The notes beneath the pieces were generated by a model. The model searched no databases and was not told where the DNA came from. It saw only the letters and a program-made list of their open reading frames with translations. The position numbers were made by a program, and so were the translations under genes. Below are positions 7,653-15,743 of a stretch of 36,997 nucleotides of DNA, piece after piece. Source of the stretch: an uncultured Bacteroidales bacterium (GTDB taxonomy: Bacteria; Bacteroidota; Bacteroidia; Bacteroidales; UBA932); the NCBI GenBank assembly GCA_905236955.1, contig CAJOQW010000027.1:1-36997 (forward strand). Reading direction: 5' to 3'. Every line of letters starts with the position of its first letter. Within the stretch, counting starts at the first letter, position 1.

Positions 7653-9053
7653 TCATTGTATTGTGCTGCCCAGGATGGCCGGATCGTCGCCGTCCTTGAG
7701 CCTGCTGAATTTGTGCATCAAGTTGAGGATCATTATTCCCGTTACCACGAAAGACACGGCATCGGATATCGGGAAACTGTACCAGACGCCCTTGACTCCG
7801 AGCCACAGCGGCAGGGTGTAAACGAGGGGCACAAGGAACAGGAGTTGCCTTGACAGTGACAGGAAGATGCTCTTGCCCACCATGCCCAGGCACTGGAAGA
7901 AGTTGGTTGAAACCATCTGCATGCCTATGAGAAGGAACGAGATGTTCATGATCTGAAGACCTTTGGCGCCGAGTTCCAGCAAGGTGGGATCGTTTGTGAA
8001 GATACTTACCGCCGTCTTGGGCAGGAATTCGGAAAGGATGAATCCGAAGAAGCATACGAGAGTCGCCCATCCTGCAGTCAGCAGATAAACCTTGCGGACC
8101 CTGCTGTATTTGCGTGCGCCGTAGTTGTAGCCGGCGATGGGTTGCATGCCCTGGTTGAAGCCCATCACTATCATCAGGAAGAAGAAGCTTATGCGGGAGA
8201 CTATGCCGTATGCTCCGATGGCAAGGTCGCCGCCGTATTTGCGCAGCTGCTGGTTGATGAAAAGGTTCACTATGCACGCTGCGCTGTTCATGAGGAACGG
8301 CCCCAGGCCGATGGCAAGGGAGCTGCGGGCAATTTTCCAGTCTATGCCCAGGATGCGTCTTCCGAAGTGCACCACGCGGGTTTTGTCGTTGAAGTAGCGG
8401 AGAGTGTAACAGAGTGCCAGCAACTGTGATATCACCGTGGCTATCGCCGCTCCTTTCACCCCGAGGCCAAAGGTGAAGATGAAGACGGGGTCGAGGGCTG
8501 CATTGATGAAGACGGTGAAGAGGGTAAGGCCCATGGCGGTCTTCGGGTTGCCGATGGCCCTTATCAGTCCGTTGAGGCCGAAGTACATGTGGGAAAAGAC
8601 ATTCCCTATCATTATCCAGGTAAGGTAGCCTTTGGCGAAAGGCATCGTGCGTTCGCTGGCTCCGAAGAAATACAGGATGGGCTCTTCGCAGAGTAACACC
8701 AGGACCGAGAACAAGGTTCCGAGGACAAGGTTGAGGGTGATCTCGTTGCCGAGCACCTTCTGGGCGTTGCCGTAGTTCTTCTGGCCGAGCAGGACGGAGA
8801 TGATCGTGGCAGCCCCGACACCTACGAGGGTCCCGAGGGCGGCCCCCAGGTTCATGATGGGGGCGCATATGCCTACAGCCGAAAGGGCATATGCCCCGAC
8901 AGCCTTGATGTGCCCGATATAGATGCTGTCCACCATGTTGTAGAGGGAGGTGGCCGTCATCGCTATGATGCCGGGAACGGCATACTGCCTGAGCAGCGTG
9001 CCTATGCTTCGGGTTCCGAGTTCGGTGGGGGCTCCGTTGACAGCTTCCGCCAT
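7653..9053 (-). CDS. MATE-family multidrug/toxin efflux transporter
   Basis: A 466-residue inner-membrane protein with about twelve hydrophobic segments in two halves, typical of MATE transporters. Recognisable features are GIIAMTATSLYNMVDSIYIG near the N terminus, GLNGLIRAIGNPKTAM, NAALDPVFIFTFGLGVKGAAIATV, and in the second half the MGFNQGMQPIAGYNYGARK loop. MATE proteins export organic cations or drugs using Na+ or H+ gradients; substrate and coupling ion cannot be read here. Its ATG directly abuts the TAA of the upstream FKBP gene (no gap), and the kinase-like gene follows after 10 bp. The unit therefore looks co-transcribed, though no shared pathway is evident. Confidence 0.95.
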   Translation of the reverse strand: MAEAVNGAPTELGTRSIGTLLRQYAVPGIIAMTATSLYNMVDSIYIGHIKAVGAYALSAVGICAPIMNLGAALGTLVGVGAATIISVLLGQKNYGNAQKVLGNEITLNLVLGTLFSVLVLLCEEPILYFFGASERTMPFAKGYLTWIMIGNVFSHMYFGLNGLIRAIGNPKTAMGLTLFTVFINAALDPVFIFTFGLGVKGAAIATVISQLLALCYTLRYFNDKTRVVHFGRRILGIDWKIARSSLAIGLGPFLMNSAACIVNLFINQQLRKYGGDLAIGAYGIVSRISFFFLMIVMGFNQGMQPIAGYNYGARKYSRVRKVYLLTAGWATLVCFFGFILSEFLPKTAVSIFTNDPTLLELGAKGLQIMNISFLLIGMQMVSTNFFQCLGMVGKSIFLSLSRQLLFLVPLVYTLPLWLGVKGVWYSFPISDAVSFVVTGIMILNLMHKFSRLKDGDDPAILGSTIQ

Positions 9054-10079
9054 TTATTCGCTGTCAACTATGTCTATGTCGAAACGGAGGGGACAATAAC
9101 CGGGGATGTCGCTTCCCTGGCCCGAGTACGAATAGCCGAGGCCGGACCAGAAGATGGCCGAGCCGCTCTCGTGGGGGTGCATATGCTTGAACGCATAGGC
9201 GAAACCGTCGACAACGTCTGTTTCATCGCTTCCCATGGTTATGCCGGTATATGACTCGGCCATGTTTATGGTTACCGGACCGTACGACTTAGAAGAGGAA
9301 TAGAGACCGTTGTCCTTGGCGACTTTCTCGATGGAAGTGTCCAGGACGGTGCCGTCCAGGCGCCTGAGGGTATAGTTGCAATAAATCGTGGTGTCATCAG
9401 GGAAAGTCTCCGTGCTGGAAGGCTCCGCGGTACGTATATAGTACCATCCGTCGAGGGAATCGGTCTGCGCGGTGGGACAATTGAGGGTTATGTACCTCGC
9501 GAGTGAGTCCTTCTCCCAGGCTTCGATGTCGTCGAAGGCATCTTCCACCCTGATGGTATAGATCAGATTCGTACCGCTGCAGTTCTTTACGTATTCTTCG
9601 GCTGTGGAGTAACGGGAGGCGTAACCGGTGCCCTGGGTGCTGAGGAGCCACCCGGGAATGACTGCCTTCCGGGTGCCGCCTATCCGCATGGTGGAGAGTA
9701 CGTCTTCGACACCGGCCCTGAGATTATCCAGGCTTTCCCCGCGGAACCATACAACAGGGCCGTAATAACCGTGGGTGGTGTATGAATCCAGTTGGCGGTT
9801 AATTTGCGCGAAGGTGCTGTTTCCGTAGTTTCCCTTCAGGTCCTGGGTGGTGTATTCCACCCGGACGTACTGCTTGTCGCCCAAAAGGCTTCCGATACCC
9901 GGAGTGTCCTCGATTATGAAAGCGCCCAGACTTGTCTGGGGGGCGTCCGGATAATTCTGCTGTATCCAGGCGTCGAGATATATCTTTGCGTCATCGCTGG
10001 CGCCCACCGTTCCCTGCCTTGCGCAGGAGGCGAGCACGGCGGCGGAGAGAAGTATCGGAATAATCTTCTTCATATTCAT
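9054..10079 (-). CDS. FKBP-type peptidyl-prolyl isomerase lipoprotein (GldI-like)
   Basis: A 341-residue protein with a lipoprotein signal (hydrophobic core then LASC; Cys19 when counted from MNMKK), probably facing the periplasm. The C-terminal third follows the FKBP pattern: IYCNYTLRRLDGTVLDTS, then GFAYAFKHMHPHESGSAIFWSGLGYSYSG, then IPGYCPLRFDIDI. An earlier segment (about 70-140, VRVEYTTQDLKGNY to GGTRKAVIPGWL) looks like a second, degenerate FKBP-like domain. Such lipoproteins assist folding of exported proteins in Bacteroidota. Several aromatic residues of the canonical active site are replaced, so isomerase activity is uncertain. The start overlaps the stop of the DHH gene (ATGA); MKK two codons later is an alternative. 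Confidence 0.82.
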   Translation of the reverse strand: MNMKKIIPILLSAAVLASCARQGTVGASDDAKIYLDAWIQQNYPDAPQTSLGAFIIEDTPGIGSLLGDKQYVRVEYTTQDLKGNYGNSTFAQINRQLDSYTTHGYYGPVVWFRGESLDNLRAGVEDVLSTMRIGGTRKAVIPGWLLSTQGTGYASRYSTAEEYVKNCSGTNLIYTIRVEDAFDDIEAWEKDSLARYITLNCPTAQTDSLDGWYYIRTAEPSSTETFPDDTTIYCNYTLRRLDGTVLDTSIEKVAKDNGLYSSSKSYGPVTINMAESYTGITMGSDETDVVDGFAYAFKHMHPHESGSAIFWSGLGYSYSGQGSDIPGYCPLRFDIDIVDSE

Positions 10080-11125
10080 TTGTCTTTCTGCATGAATCGT
10101 GCCGCGGTCGTGGCGAGATATCCGTACACATGCTCCGGCGAGTCGATGTCCCCGGGGAAGAAGAGCTTGCCTCCCGCGGCCTGTTCGTGCCCTCCTCCGT
10201 TGAAGTAGCGTCTTGCCATGTCGTTGGCGCTCCAGCCCCTCTTGGACCGGATGCTGACCCTGAAGTGGTCTTCTTCCTGCTTGAGGAAAAGGCTCAGGTT
10301 CACCGCACCTATGCCCAGGGGAATGTTGACCAGACCCTCGGTCTCGCCCTGCCTGAGCGGATATTTTTCCTGGAATTCCATGGTGGCCACAATGCAGGCG
10401 ACTCCGCCCGGATGGATGGTGAGCCCCTCTCCGAGGAGGGCGGCGAACGCCCTTATGCGGGTTTCGCTGTAGTCCTGGTAGAGACGGCTAAGGACGTAGT
10501 CCCTGTCCACCCCCGCCTCCAGAAGTTCGGCTGCCATGCGTAAAGTGCTGGGATAGACCGAGTTCCCAAAATTGTTGGTGTCGGTGGTCATGCCCGTCAT
10601 GAGTGCCAGCAGGCTCTTTTTTGGAAGCCCCTCGTATCCTCCTTCCAATTTCCTTAATATCCAGTAAAGGAACTCGCTGGTCGATGAGATTGCCGTACGC
10701 GAGAAAGCCAACGTGAACGCTCCCTCATCCGGATTGAGGTGATGGTCGATTAGCACCTTTTCACGGGCGGGGCATTTCTCGAGTGCCCCCTGGAGCGCTT
10801 CCGCCCTGCTGAAGGCGTTCATGTCCAGGACAAGAAGCAGGTCGCATTCCCGGAGCGCCTCGGCGGCCCTTTCCGGATCGTTTCCGGCATCAGTATAAGG
10901 TTCTCCTTCAAGTAGGAAATCCAGCGTGCGGGGGAGGGTGTCGGGGATGATGAGCCGTGCCTTGACCCCTCGATTTTCCTCCAGCCAGTGCCTGAGGGCT
11001 ATGCCGCTTCCGAGCGCGTCGCCGTCCGGATGGGTATGTACCACTATCGTGGCGGCGGAACTGCTGCGGATAATGCGGTCGAGCTTGTCTATTTTATGTC
11101 CACTCAGTCTAAAAGGCATTTTCAT
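10076..11125 (-). CDS. DHH/DHHA1 phosphoesterase (NrnA-like oligoribonuclease/pAp phosphatase)
   Basis: A 349-residue protein. The DHH domain shows VVHTHPDGDALGSG (His30, Asp34, Asp36), LVLDMNAF, VLIDHHL, and GMTTDTNNFGN, which together bind two metal ions. The DHHA1 domain ends in GGGHEQAAGG. This arrangement fits NrnA-type enzymes, which degrade nano-RNAs and short dinucleotides and can dephosphorylate pAp; cyclic-dinucleotide phosphodiesterases without sensor domains are close relatives. It is the promoter-proximal gene of the minus-strand unit, with a TAAATTTG box 17-24 bp upstream. MKM gives two candidate starts (11125, 11119). The function call is firm at family level but substrate is inferred. 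Confidence 0.92.
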   Translation of the reverse strand: MKMPFRLSGHKIDKLDRIIRSSSAATIVVHTHPDGDALGSGIALRHWLEENRGVKARLIIPDTLPRTLDFLLEGEPYTDAGNDPERAAEALRECDLLLVLDMNAFSRAEALQGALEKCPAREKVLIDHHLNPDEGAFTLAFSRTAISSTSEFLYWILRKLEGGYEGLPKKSLLALMTGMTTDTNNFGNSVYPSTLRMAAELLEAGVDRDYVLSRLYQDYSETRIRAFAALLGEGLTIHPGGVACIVATMEFQEKYPLRQGETEGLVNIPLGIGAVNLSLFLKQEEDHFRVSIRSKRGWSANDMARRYFNGGGHEQAAGGKLFFPGDIDSPEHVYGYLATTAARFMQKDK

Positions 11126-11141
11126 CTAAAAAATCGCTGTG

Positions 11142-11149
11142 CAAATTTA
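11142..11149 (-). promoter_or_regulatory. -7 element (TAAATTTG) of the DHH-FKBP-MATE-kinase-hydrolase unit
   Basis: An exact TAnnTTTG match on the minus strand. The predicted transcription start is near 11137, leaving a leader of about 12 nt. A T-rich stretch 17-20 bp upstream may be a weak -33 element. It is divergent from the promoter at 11159-11189. Confidence 0.6.
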
Positions 11150-11158
11150 CGAAGAATA

Positions 11159-11189
11159 TTGCTTTTAAAGAATCAATTTTCTAACTTTG
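11159..11189 (+). promoter_or_regulatory. Promoter (TTG-N20-TAACTTTG) of the DUF3822-rsmD-cstA unit
   Basis: TTG (11159-11161), a 20-bp spacer and TAACTTTG (11182-11189) fit the Bacteroidetes consensus. The leader to the ATG at 11228 would be about 34 nt, longer than at other promoters here. It holds a four-codon mini-ORF (ATGAAATTATAG) whose significance is unclear. Confidence 0.65.
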
Positions 11190-11227
11190 TAGAGTTTTTA
11201 TGAAATTATAGAAATACACTAACCAAT

Positions 11228-11920
11228 ATGAAGAAGACACTCCAGATCATCATCGAAATCCTGCTGGCAATCGTGTGCGCTGCGCTCGTAGTCATGATCT
11301 ACCGCAGTATCACCAAGCCGGTACAGTTCAACAAGCAGAAGGCATATCGTGAGAGCGTTGCCGTACAGCGCCTGAAAGACATCCGCACCCTGCAGGTGGC
11401 TTACAAGGCCGTAAACGGCAAGTTCACCAGCACTGTCGACAGCCTCAAGGACTTCTACAACAACGGTCAGATGTCCGTAGTGCTGCAGGTCGGTTCCAAG
11501 GACGACTCCCTTGCCATGGCCCATACCGAGGCCATAAAGAAGCAGAACCGCAAGATCACTCCGGCCGAACTCCTCAAGTTGTATCAGGCCGGAGACCGCA
11601 ATCTGGTGTTCGCAATCGAGAGCAAGATCCCTGTCAAGGACACTATCTTCACCAACAGGCCCGACCTCGTCCTCGATTCGCTCAATTTCATCCCCTTCTC
11701 AGGCGGCGAGCCCGTGCAGATGGAGGCCATCACCAAGATGGTATCAGGTGTTCCCGTGCCCCTCTTCGAAGCACGCATGCCTTACAAGTCCCTGCTCAAG
11801 GGCCTGGACAACCAGCTCCGTATCAATCTTGACGCCGATCAGCGCGACAAGAACCGTTATGAGGGCCTTCAGGTGGGTTCCATCACCGCACCCAACAACA
11901 ACGCGGGCAACTGGGAGTAG
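11228..11920 (+). CDS. Conserved membrane-anchored hypothetical protein upstream of DUF3822/rsmD
   Basis: A 230-residue protein with one N-terminal transmembrane helix (about 5-25) followed by a soluble region, probably extracytoplasmic. Immediately after the helix is a KAYRESVAVQRLKDIRTLQVAYKAVNGKF segment that resembles a pilin-like or coiled-coil stalk; I recall similar proteins ahead of DUF3822 and rsmD in Bacteroidales. No enzyme motif is visible. The gene is first in a tightly packed unit: its TAG stop shares a base with the GTG start of the next gene. Function is unknown. Confidence 0.85.
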   Translation: MKKTLQIIIEILLAIVCAALVVMIYRSITKPVQFNKQKAYRESVAVQRLKDIRTLQVAYKAVNGKFTSTVDSLKDFYNNGQMSVVLQVGSKDDSLAMAHTEAIKKQNRKITPAELLKLYQAGDRNLVFAIESKIPVKDTIFTNRPDLVLDSLNFIPFSGGEPVQMEAITKMVSGVPVPLFEARMPYKSLLKGLDNQLRINLDADQRDKNRYEGLQVGSITAPNNNAGNWE

Positions 11921-12402
11921 TGGAAGAGACCAGTCTCCTTACGCCGAAATGCACGCTTGTGCCGGCGCATTTCTATAAACCGGCTTCCTCAAGGGATATC
12001 CTTGGGGAAGTCGTCGTTCTAGATGCGGCGGACATCGTGAAGGAAGTGGAGGTGCCACAGTATGAATCCGTCATGCTCTATGCGGTCCCGGACACTTCCA
12101 CGGAGGCCCTTCCGGAGTTATGGTATGTCCTGAAGGAACTTCCCGCCATTTCCGACTACAACAAGATACTGGCAAGTTGGAAGGAGCGCCGTCTGTATCT
12201 GGGCATCGCCCAGGGCAACGGGCTTTTGCTGGCCAACAGTTTCGAGGCGCCCGACTTCACCACGGCCGAATATTACATCTTCCTCGCCCTCAAGCAGCTT
12301 CAACTCAATCCCGAGGTAAGCACGATCTATCTCCGCAGTGCCGTTTCGCCCGAAGACGAGATGAGCCTTTACCGTTATTTCAAGAGCGTGGAGACGCTAT
12401 GA
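11920..12402 (+). CDS. DUF3822 family protein, short form
   Basis: A 160-residue protein beginning with GTG that overlaps the previous stop (TAGTG). Features recalled from DUF3822 are LTPKCTLVPAHFYKP near the start, ISDYNKILAS and the C-terminal run DFTTAEYYIFLALKQLQLNPEVSTIYLRS followed by EMSLYRYFKSVE. DUF3822 proteins are restricted to Bacteroidota, usually sit next to rsmD, and have no assigned function. As I remember, family members are about 260-270 residues, so this one appears to lack roughly 100, probably at both the N-terminal edge and the C-terminal half. No frameshift is visible because the next gene follows at once with an ATGA overlap. Confidence 0.78.
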   Translation: MEETSLLTPKCTLVPAHFYKPASSRDILGEVVVLDAADIVKEVEVPQYESVMLYAVPDTSTEALPELWYVLKELPAISDYNKILASWKERRLYLGIAQGNGLLLANSFEAPDFTTAEYYIFLALKQLQLNPEVSTIYLRSAVSPEDEMSLYRYFKSVETL

Positions 12403-12932
12403 GGATTATCGGCGGCAGGCTCCGGGGGCGGGTCATAGAACTTCCCGTCCGCTACGGCGCAAGGCCCACCACGGACTTCGCGAAGGAAGCCCTCTTCAAC
12501 ATCCTCGACAATGAGTACGAATTCGATGGCCTCAAGGTGCTGGACCTTTTCGCAGGCACCGGGGCCATCGGGTATGAATTCGCTTCCCGCGGTGCTGCCA
12601 GGGTTTACTCCGTGGAGATGTCCAGGGACAACGCAGCCTTCATCAGGAAGGAAGCCCGCAATCTGGGCCTTGACAACGTTATCGCCGTCCACGACAACGT
12701 CTTTGATTTCCTCCCGGTCTGCAAGGAGAAGTTCGACATTATCTTCGCGGATCCTCCTTACGCCCTCGAGGGCCTGCAGGACCTTCCCGACAAGGTCCTT
12801 GCCGCAGAAATCCTGTATCCCGAAAGATATTTCATCCTTGAGCACGGCGGTGAGCATTCCTTCAAGTGGCATCCCTCTTTAGTGAAAGAGCGCATCTACG
12901 GCCGTGTCCACTTCAGTTTCTTCGAGAAATGA
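12399..12932 (+). CDS. rsmD: 16S rRNA (guanine966-N2)-methyltransferase
   Basis: A 177-residue protein that methylates G966 of 16S rRNA using S-adenosylmethionine. The N terminus MRIIGGRLRGR with RPTTDFAKEALFNIL matches RsmD. The SAM-binding motif is DLFAGTGAIGYE (about 49-60), the acidic motif VYSVEMS follows, and the catalytic DPPY is at 118-121. The start at 12399 overlaps the DUF3822 stop (ATGA) and a GGAG lies 6-9 bases upstream, one of the few Shine-Dalgarno-like sites in the window. A longer in-frame reading from 12120 was not used because that part lies inside DUF3822. Confidence 0.96.
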   Translation: MRIIGGRLRGRVIELPVRYGARPTTDFAKEALFNILDNEYEFDGLKVLDLFAGTGAIGYEFASRGAARVYSVEMSRDNAAFIRKEARNLGLDNVIAVHDNVFDFLPVCKEKFDIIFADPPYALEGLQDLPDKVLAAEILYPERYFILEHGGEHSFKWHPSLVKERIYGRVHFSFFEK

Positions 12933-14380
12933 TATCCTTGATCATCAGCCTTGTCGCCCTCGTGCTGGGTTACCTCCTTTACGGGCGTTTCGTGGAGAGG
13001 GTGTTCGGTCCCGATCCTTCCAGGCCCACGCCTGCGGTCACCAAAGCCGACAACGTCGACTTCGTGCCCTTGCCGACCTGGAAAGTGTATATGATACAGT
13101 TCCTCAACATAGCGGGGACCGGTCCCATTTTCGGTGCCATAATGGGGGCCAAGTTCGGACCATCCTGCTATCTGTGGATAGTCTTCGGCTGCATCTTCGC
13201 AGGTGCGGTCCACGATTATTTCTCGGGCATGCTGTCGCTGCACAACGGCGGAGCGGGCCTTCCCGGACTGATCCGGAAATATTTGGGAAAGGGGACGAGC
13301 GCCGTAGTTTTGGTGTTCTCAATCATGCTGATGGTACTGGTCGGAGCCGTTTTCGTGTACAGCCCTGCAATCATACTCGGGGACATGACAGGAGGAAATT
13401 CCATGATGATATGGGTCGCCGTGGTGTTTGTCTATTACCTGATAGCCACCCTCCTGCCGATAGACAAGATAATAGGGCGGTTCTATCCGGTCTTCGCTTT
13501 TGCGCTCATTTTCATGGCGGTAGCCCTTGCGGTGTGCCTGTTCGTCAAATGGCCCGCCATCCCGGAGTTTTGGAACGGTCTCGGGAACCTGGGAGAAACT
13601 TCGGGGCTGCTGAAGGGACAGTCCATCTTCCCGTGCCTGTTCATAACCATAGCCTGCGGCGCCATCAGCGGTTTCCATTCCACCCAGAGCCCCCTCATGG
13701 CACGCTGTCTTAAGAACGAGAAGCTCGGCCGCCCTGTTTTTTACGGAGCCATGGTCACCGAAGGTGCCATCGCCCTCATCTGGGCGGCTGTGGGATCTTA
13801 TTTCTTCCATGCGGGCGGAGCCGCCGAAGTCGGTTCCAGCCTTTCCGCCCAGGCCCCTTCCGTCGTGACGGCTGTGTCCACCAGCTGGCTCGGTGTCCTT
13901 GGAGGGATCCTTGCAATACTGGGCGTGGTGGCCGCTCCCATAACCAGCGGCGACACGGCGTTCCGAAGCGCGCGCCTGATGATAGCCGAAGCACTCCACA
14001 TGGACCAGAAGAGCTATGCCAAGCGTCTTTACATTGCGGTTCCCCTGTTTGTCGCCGCGGCCCTGCTGCTGTGGTTCAACATAGCGGACGAGAACGGATT
14101 CAATACCATATGGCGCTATTTCGGATGGGCAAACCAGACGCTAGCCTGCTTTACCCTCTGGGCCATAACTTCTTATCTTACGAGTGAAAAGAAAGGAGCA
14201 TGGTATTTTGTCACCATGCTCCCGGCAGCATTCATGACGGCAGTCTGCACCACCTACATCTGTGTCGAGAAGATAGGGCTCAATATGCCGGCGGCATGGA
14301 TCCCCTATATTGCCACGGGTGTTTTCGTGCTAAGTATCTGCCTGTATTATCTCCTGCGGTCCGGGAAAATCAGACGTTGA
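12929..14380 (+). CDS. cstA: Carbon starvation protein A family transporter
   Basis: A 483-residue polytopic inner-membrane protein. CstA-family hallmarks are the N-terminal GYLLYGRFVERVFG, then FLNIAGTGPIFGAIMGAKFG, HDYFSGMLSLHNGG and AISGFHSTQSPLMARC, and the C-terminal GDTAFRSARLMIAE and FGWANQTLA. Members import peptides or pyruvate; which applies here is unknown. The length matches the short form common in Bacteroidota (E. coli CstA is about 700). The start at 12929 overlaps the rsmD stop (ATGA); an earlier in-frame start would lie within rsmD. The last 11 bp overlap the convergent CoA-transferase gene. Confidence 0.95.
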   Translation: MISLIISLVALVLGYLLYGRFVERVFGPDPSRPTPAVTKADNVDFVPLPTWKVYMIQFLNIAGTGPIFGAIMGAKFGPSCYLWIVFGCIFAGAVHDYFSGMLSLHNGGAGLPGLIRKYLGKGTSAVVLVFSIMLMVLVGAVFVYSPAIILGDMTGGNSMMIWVAVVFVYYLIATLLPIDKIIGRFYPVFAFALIFMAVALAVCLFVKWPAIPEFWNGLGNLGETSGLLKGQSIFPCLFITIACGAISGFHSTQSPLMARCLKNEKLGRPVFYGAMVTEGAIALIWAAVGSYFFHAGGAAEVGSSLSAQAPSVVTAVSTSWLGVLGGILAILGVVAAPITSGDTAFRSARLMIAEALHMDQKSYAKRLYIAVPLFVAAALLLWFNIADENGFNTIWRYFGWANQTLACFTLWAITSYLTSEKKGAWYFVTMLPAAFMTAVCTTYICVEKIGLNMPAAWIPYIATGVFVLSICLYYLLRSGKIRR

Positions 14381-15671
14381 AATTGTGATAGTGCGGACCG
14401 AAGCGGTCGAAAGCTGCGCGGTCCAGTTCTTCCTGATTGTCCGGATGGGCTATGCTGATGAGCAGTTTGGCCCTTTCCTGCAGGCTCTTGCCATAAAGGT
14501 CAACCGCTCCGAATTCGGTCACTATCCAATGGGCGTCGGCCCTTGGTGTGACCACGCCGGCTCCGGGGTGCAATTCGGGAACTATCTTGCTCCCTCCGTA
14601 TTTGGTCTGGGAAGCGAAAGCGGTAATGCTTTTGCCTCCTTCGCTCATCGTGGCACCCTTCACGAATTCCACCTGTCCGCCCGTGCCGCTCCAGATGCGG
14701 GTGCCGATGGAGTCGGCGCAGATCTGGCCGGTGAGGTCCACCTCGACGGCGGAGTTGATGGCCTTCATGTGGGGATTCTGCGCTATGACCCAGGGGTTGT
14801 TGACATATTTTATATCCTTCATCAACACGTCGGGATTATGGTCGATGAATGAATAGACTTCGTCGCTTCCGAGCAGGAACGATGCCACCACCTTCCCTGT
14901 GTCTATCTTCTTGCAAGAGCCGTTGATGACACCTTTCTTGATAAGGCGCAGAAGTCCGTCGGCGAACATTTCGGTATGGAGGCCGAGGTCCTTGTGGCCG
15001 CCCAGCTGGCCGGCAAGGGCATTCGGAAGGGCTCCAATGCCCATCTGTATGCAGTCTCCGTCCTCCACGAGTGCGGCGGCATTCCGGCCGATGAGCACCT
15101 CGGTGGGGGTGGGTTCGGCAAAGGCGGCCGTCACGAGGGGAGTGTCGTCCTTCACCAGGTAGTCGAATTGCTCTACGCCCAGGAGGTCGCCGTATGCGAA
15201 GGGGACGTTGGGATTCACGACACCTATGACAAGATCGGCGCTTTCTACAGCCGCGACGCTGCAATCCACAGATGTGCCGAGGCTTACGCGGCCTTCTTCG
15301 TCGGGCATGGACACGTTCACCAGGGCAGCGCCCAGGTGTATGTAACCTTCGCGGTAGAGTTTCTGGCTCTCGCCGAGGTGCACGGGGAGGTAATCGGCCC
15401 ATCCGCCGCCGACGTTCTTGCGTACGTTGGGGCCGAGGAAGAAGCCCTGGTCGAAGAATATGCCGTCATAGCGCTCTTCGCTGTAAGGGGCGGGACCCTC
15501 GGTGTGGAAGTGATGGAAATGGAGATCCTTCACGTCGCCCTCATCGGCCCTCCTGCATAGAGCCTGGATGAGGCAATGTGGAACGCTTGCCACGCTGGAA
15601 AGGTGGATGTGGCTGCCGCTCTTGATGTGGCTTACGGCCTCGTCGGCACTTACGAAGGTTATTTGTTTCAT
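14370..15671 (-). CDS. Acetyl-CoA hydrolase/transferase family CoA-transferase (butyryl-CoA:acetate or 4-hydroxybutyrate type)
   Basis: A 433-residue protein of the class I CoA-transferase family. The N-terminal domain contains the SGSHIHLSS loop and the C-terminal domain MGIGALPNA (210-218) followed by LGLHTEMFADG, in which Glu234 is the predicted CoA-thioester-forming residue. Length and motifs fit the butyryl-CoA:acetate, 4-hydroxybutyrate or succinyl-CoA:acetate CoA-transferase group; sequence alone does not separate them. The enzyme exchanges CoA between acyl-CoA and a carboxylate without ATP. With AckA and Ptb 10 kb away it suggests short-chain fatty acid metabolism. It has its own promoter divergent from mazG. 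Confidence 0.92.
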   Translation of the reverse strand: MKQITFVSADEAVSHIKSGSHIHLSSVASVPHCLIQALCRRADEGDVKDLHFHHFHTEGPAPYSEERYDGIFFDQGFFLGPNVRKNVGGGWADYLPVHLGESQKLYREGYIHLGAALVNVSMPDEEGRVSLGTSVDCSVAAVESADLVIGVVNPNVPFAYGDLLGVEQFDYLVKDDTPLVTAAFAEPTPTEVLIGRNAAALVEDGDCIQMGIGALPNALAGQLGGHKDLGLHTEMFADGLLRLIKKGVINGSCKKIDTGKVVASFLLGSDEVYSFIDHNPDVLMKDIKYVNNPWVIAQNPHMKAINSAVEVDLTGQICADSIGTRIWSGTGGQVEFVKGATMSEGGKSITAFASQTKYGGSKIVPELHPGAGVVTPRADAHWIVTEFGAVDLYGKSLQERAKLLISIAHPDNQEELDRAAFDRFGPHYHNFNV

Positions 15672-15694
15672 GTTCCGTGATTAAGATAGCGGCG

Positions 15695-15725
15695 CAAAGA
15701 TAGCAAATAATCGAACATCTATCAA
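15695..15725 (-). promoter_or_regulatory. Promoter (TTG-N20-TATCTTTG) of the CoA-transferase gene
   Basis: The minus strand reads TTG (15725..15723), a 20-bp spacer and TATCTTTG (15702..15695), an exact -7 match. The leader is about 19-20 nt. The -7 element lies inside one copy of a direct repeat AAGATAGC (plus-strand copies at 15683-15690 and 15697-15704). Confidence 0.7.
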
Positions 15726-15731
15726 TTTTTG

Positions 15732-15739
15732 TAACTTTG
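15732..15739 (+). promoter_or_regulatory. -7 element (TAACTTTG) four bases before the mazG start codon
   Basis: TAACTTTG is an exact TAnnTTTG match; CGGC then separates it from ATG (15744). The transcript would begin at about the start codon, so mazG mRNA is probably leaderless. It is divergent from the CoA-transferase promoter within about 30 bp. Confidence 0.65.
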
Positions 15740-15743
15740 CGGC

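Noticed and set aside
12120..12398. Upstream in-frame extension of rsmD
   Set aside because: Lies within the DUF3822 gene in another frame; the RsmD N terminus MRIIGG is canonical at 12399.
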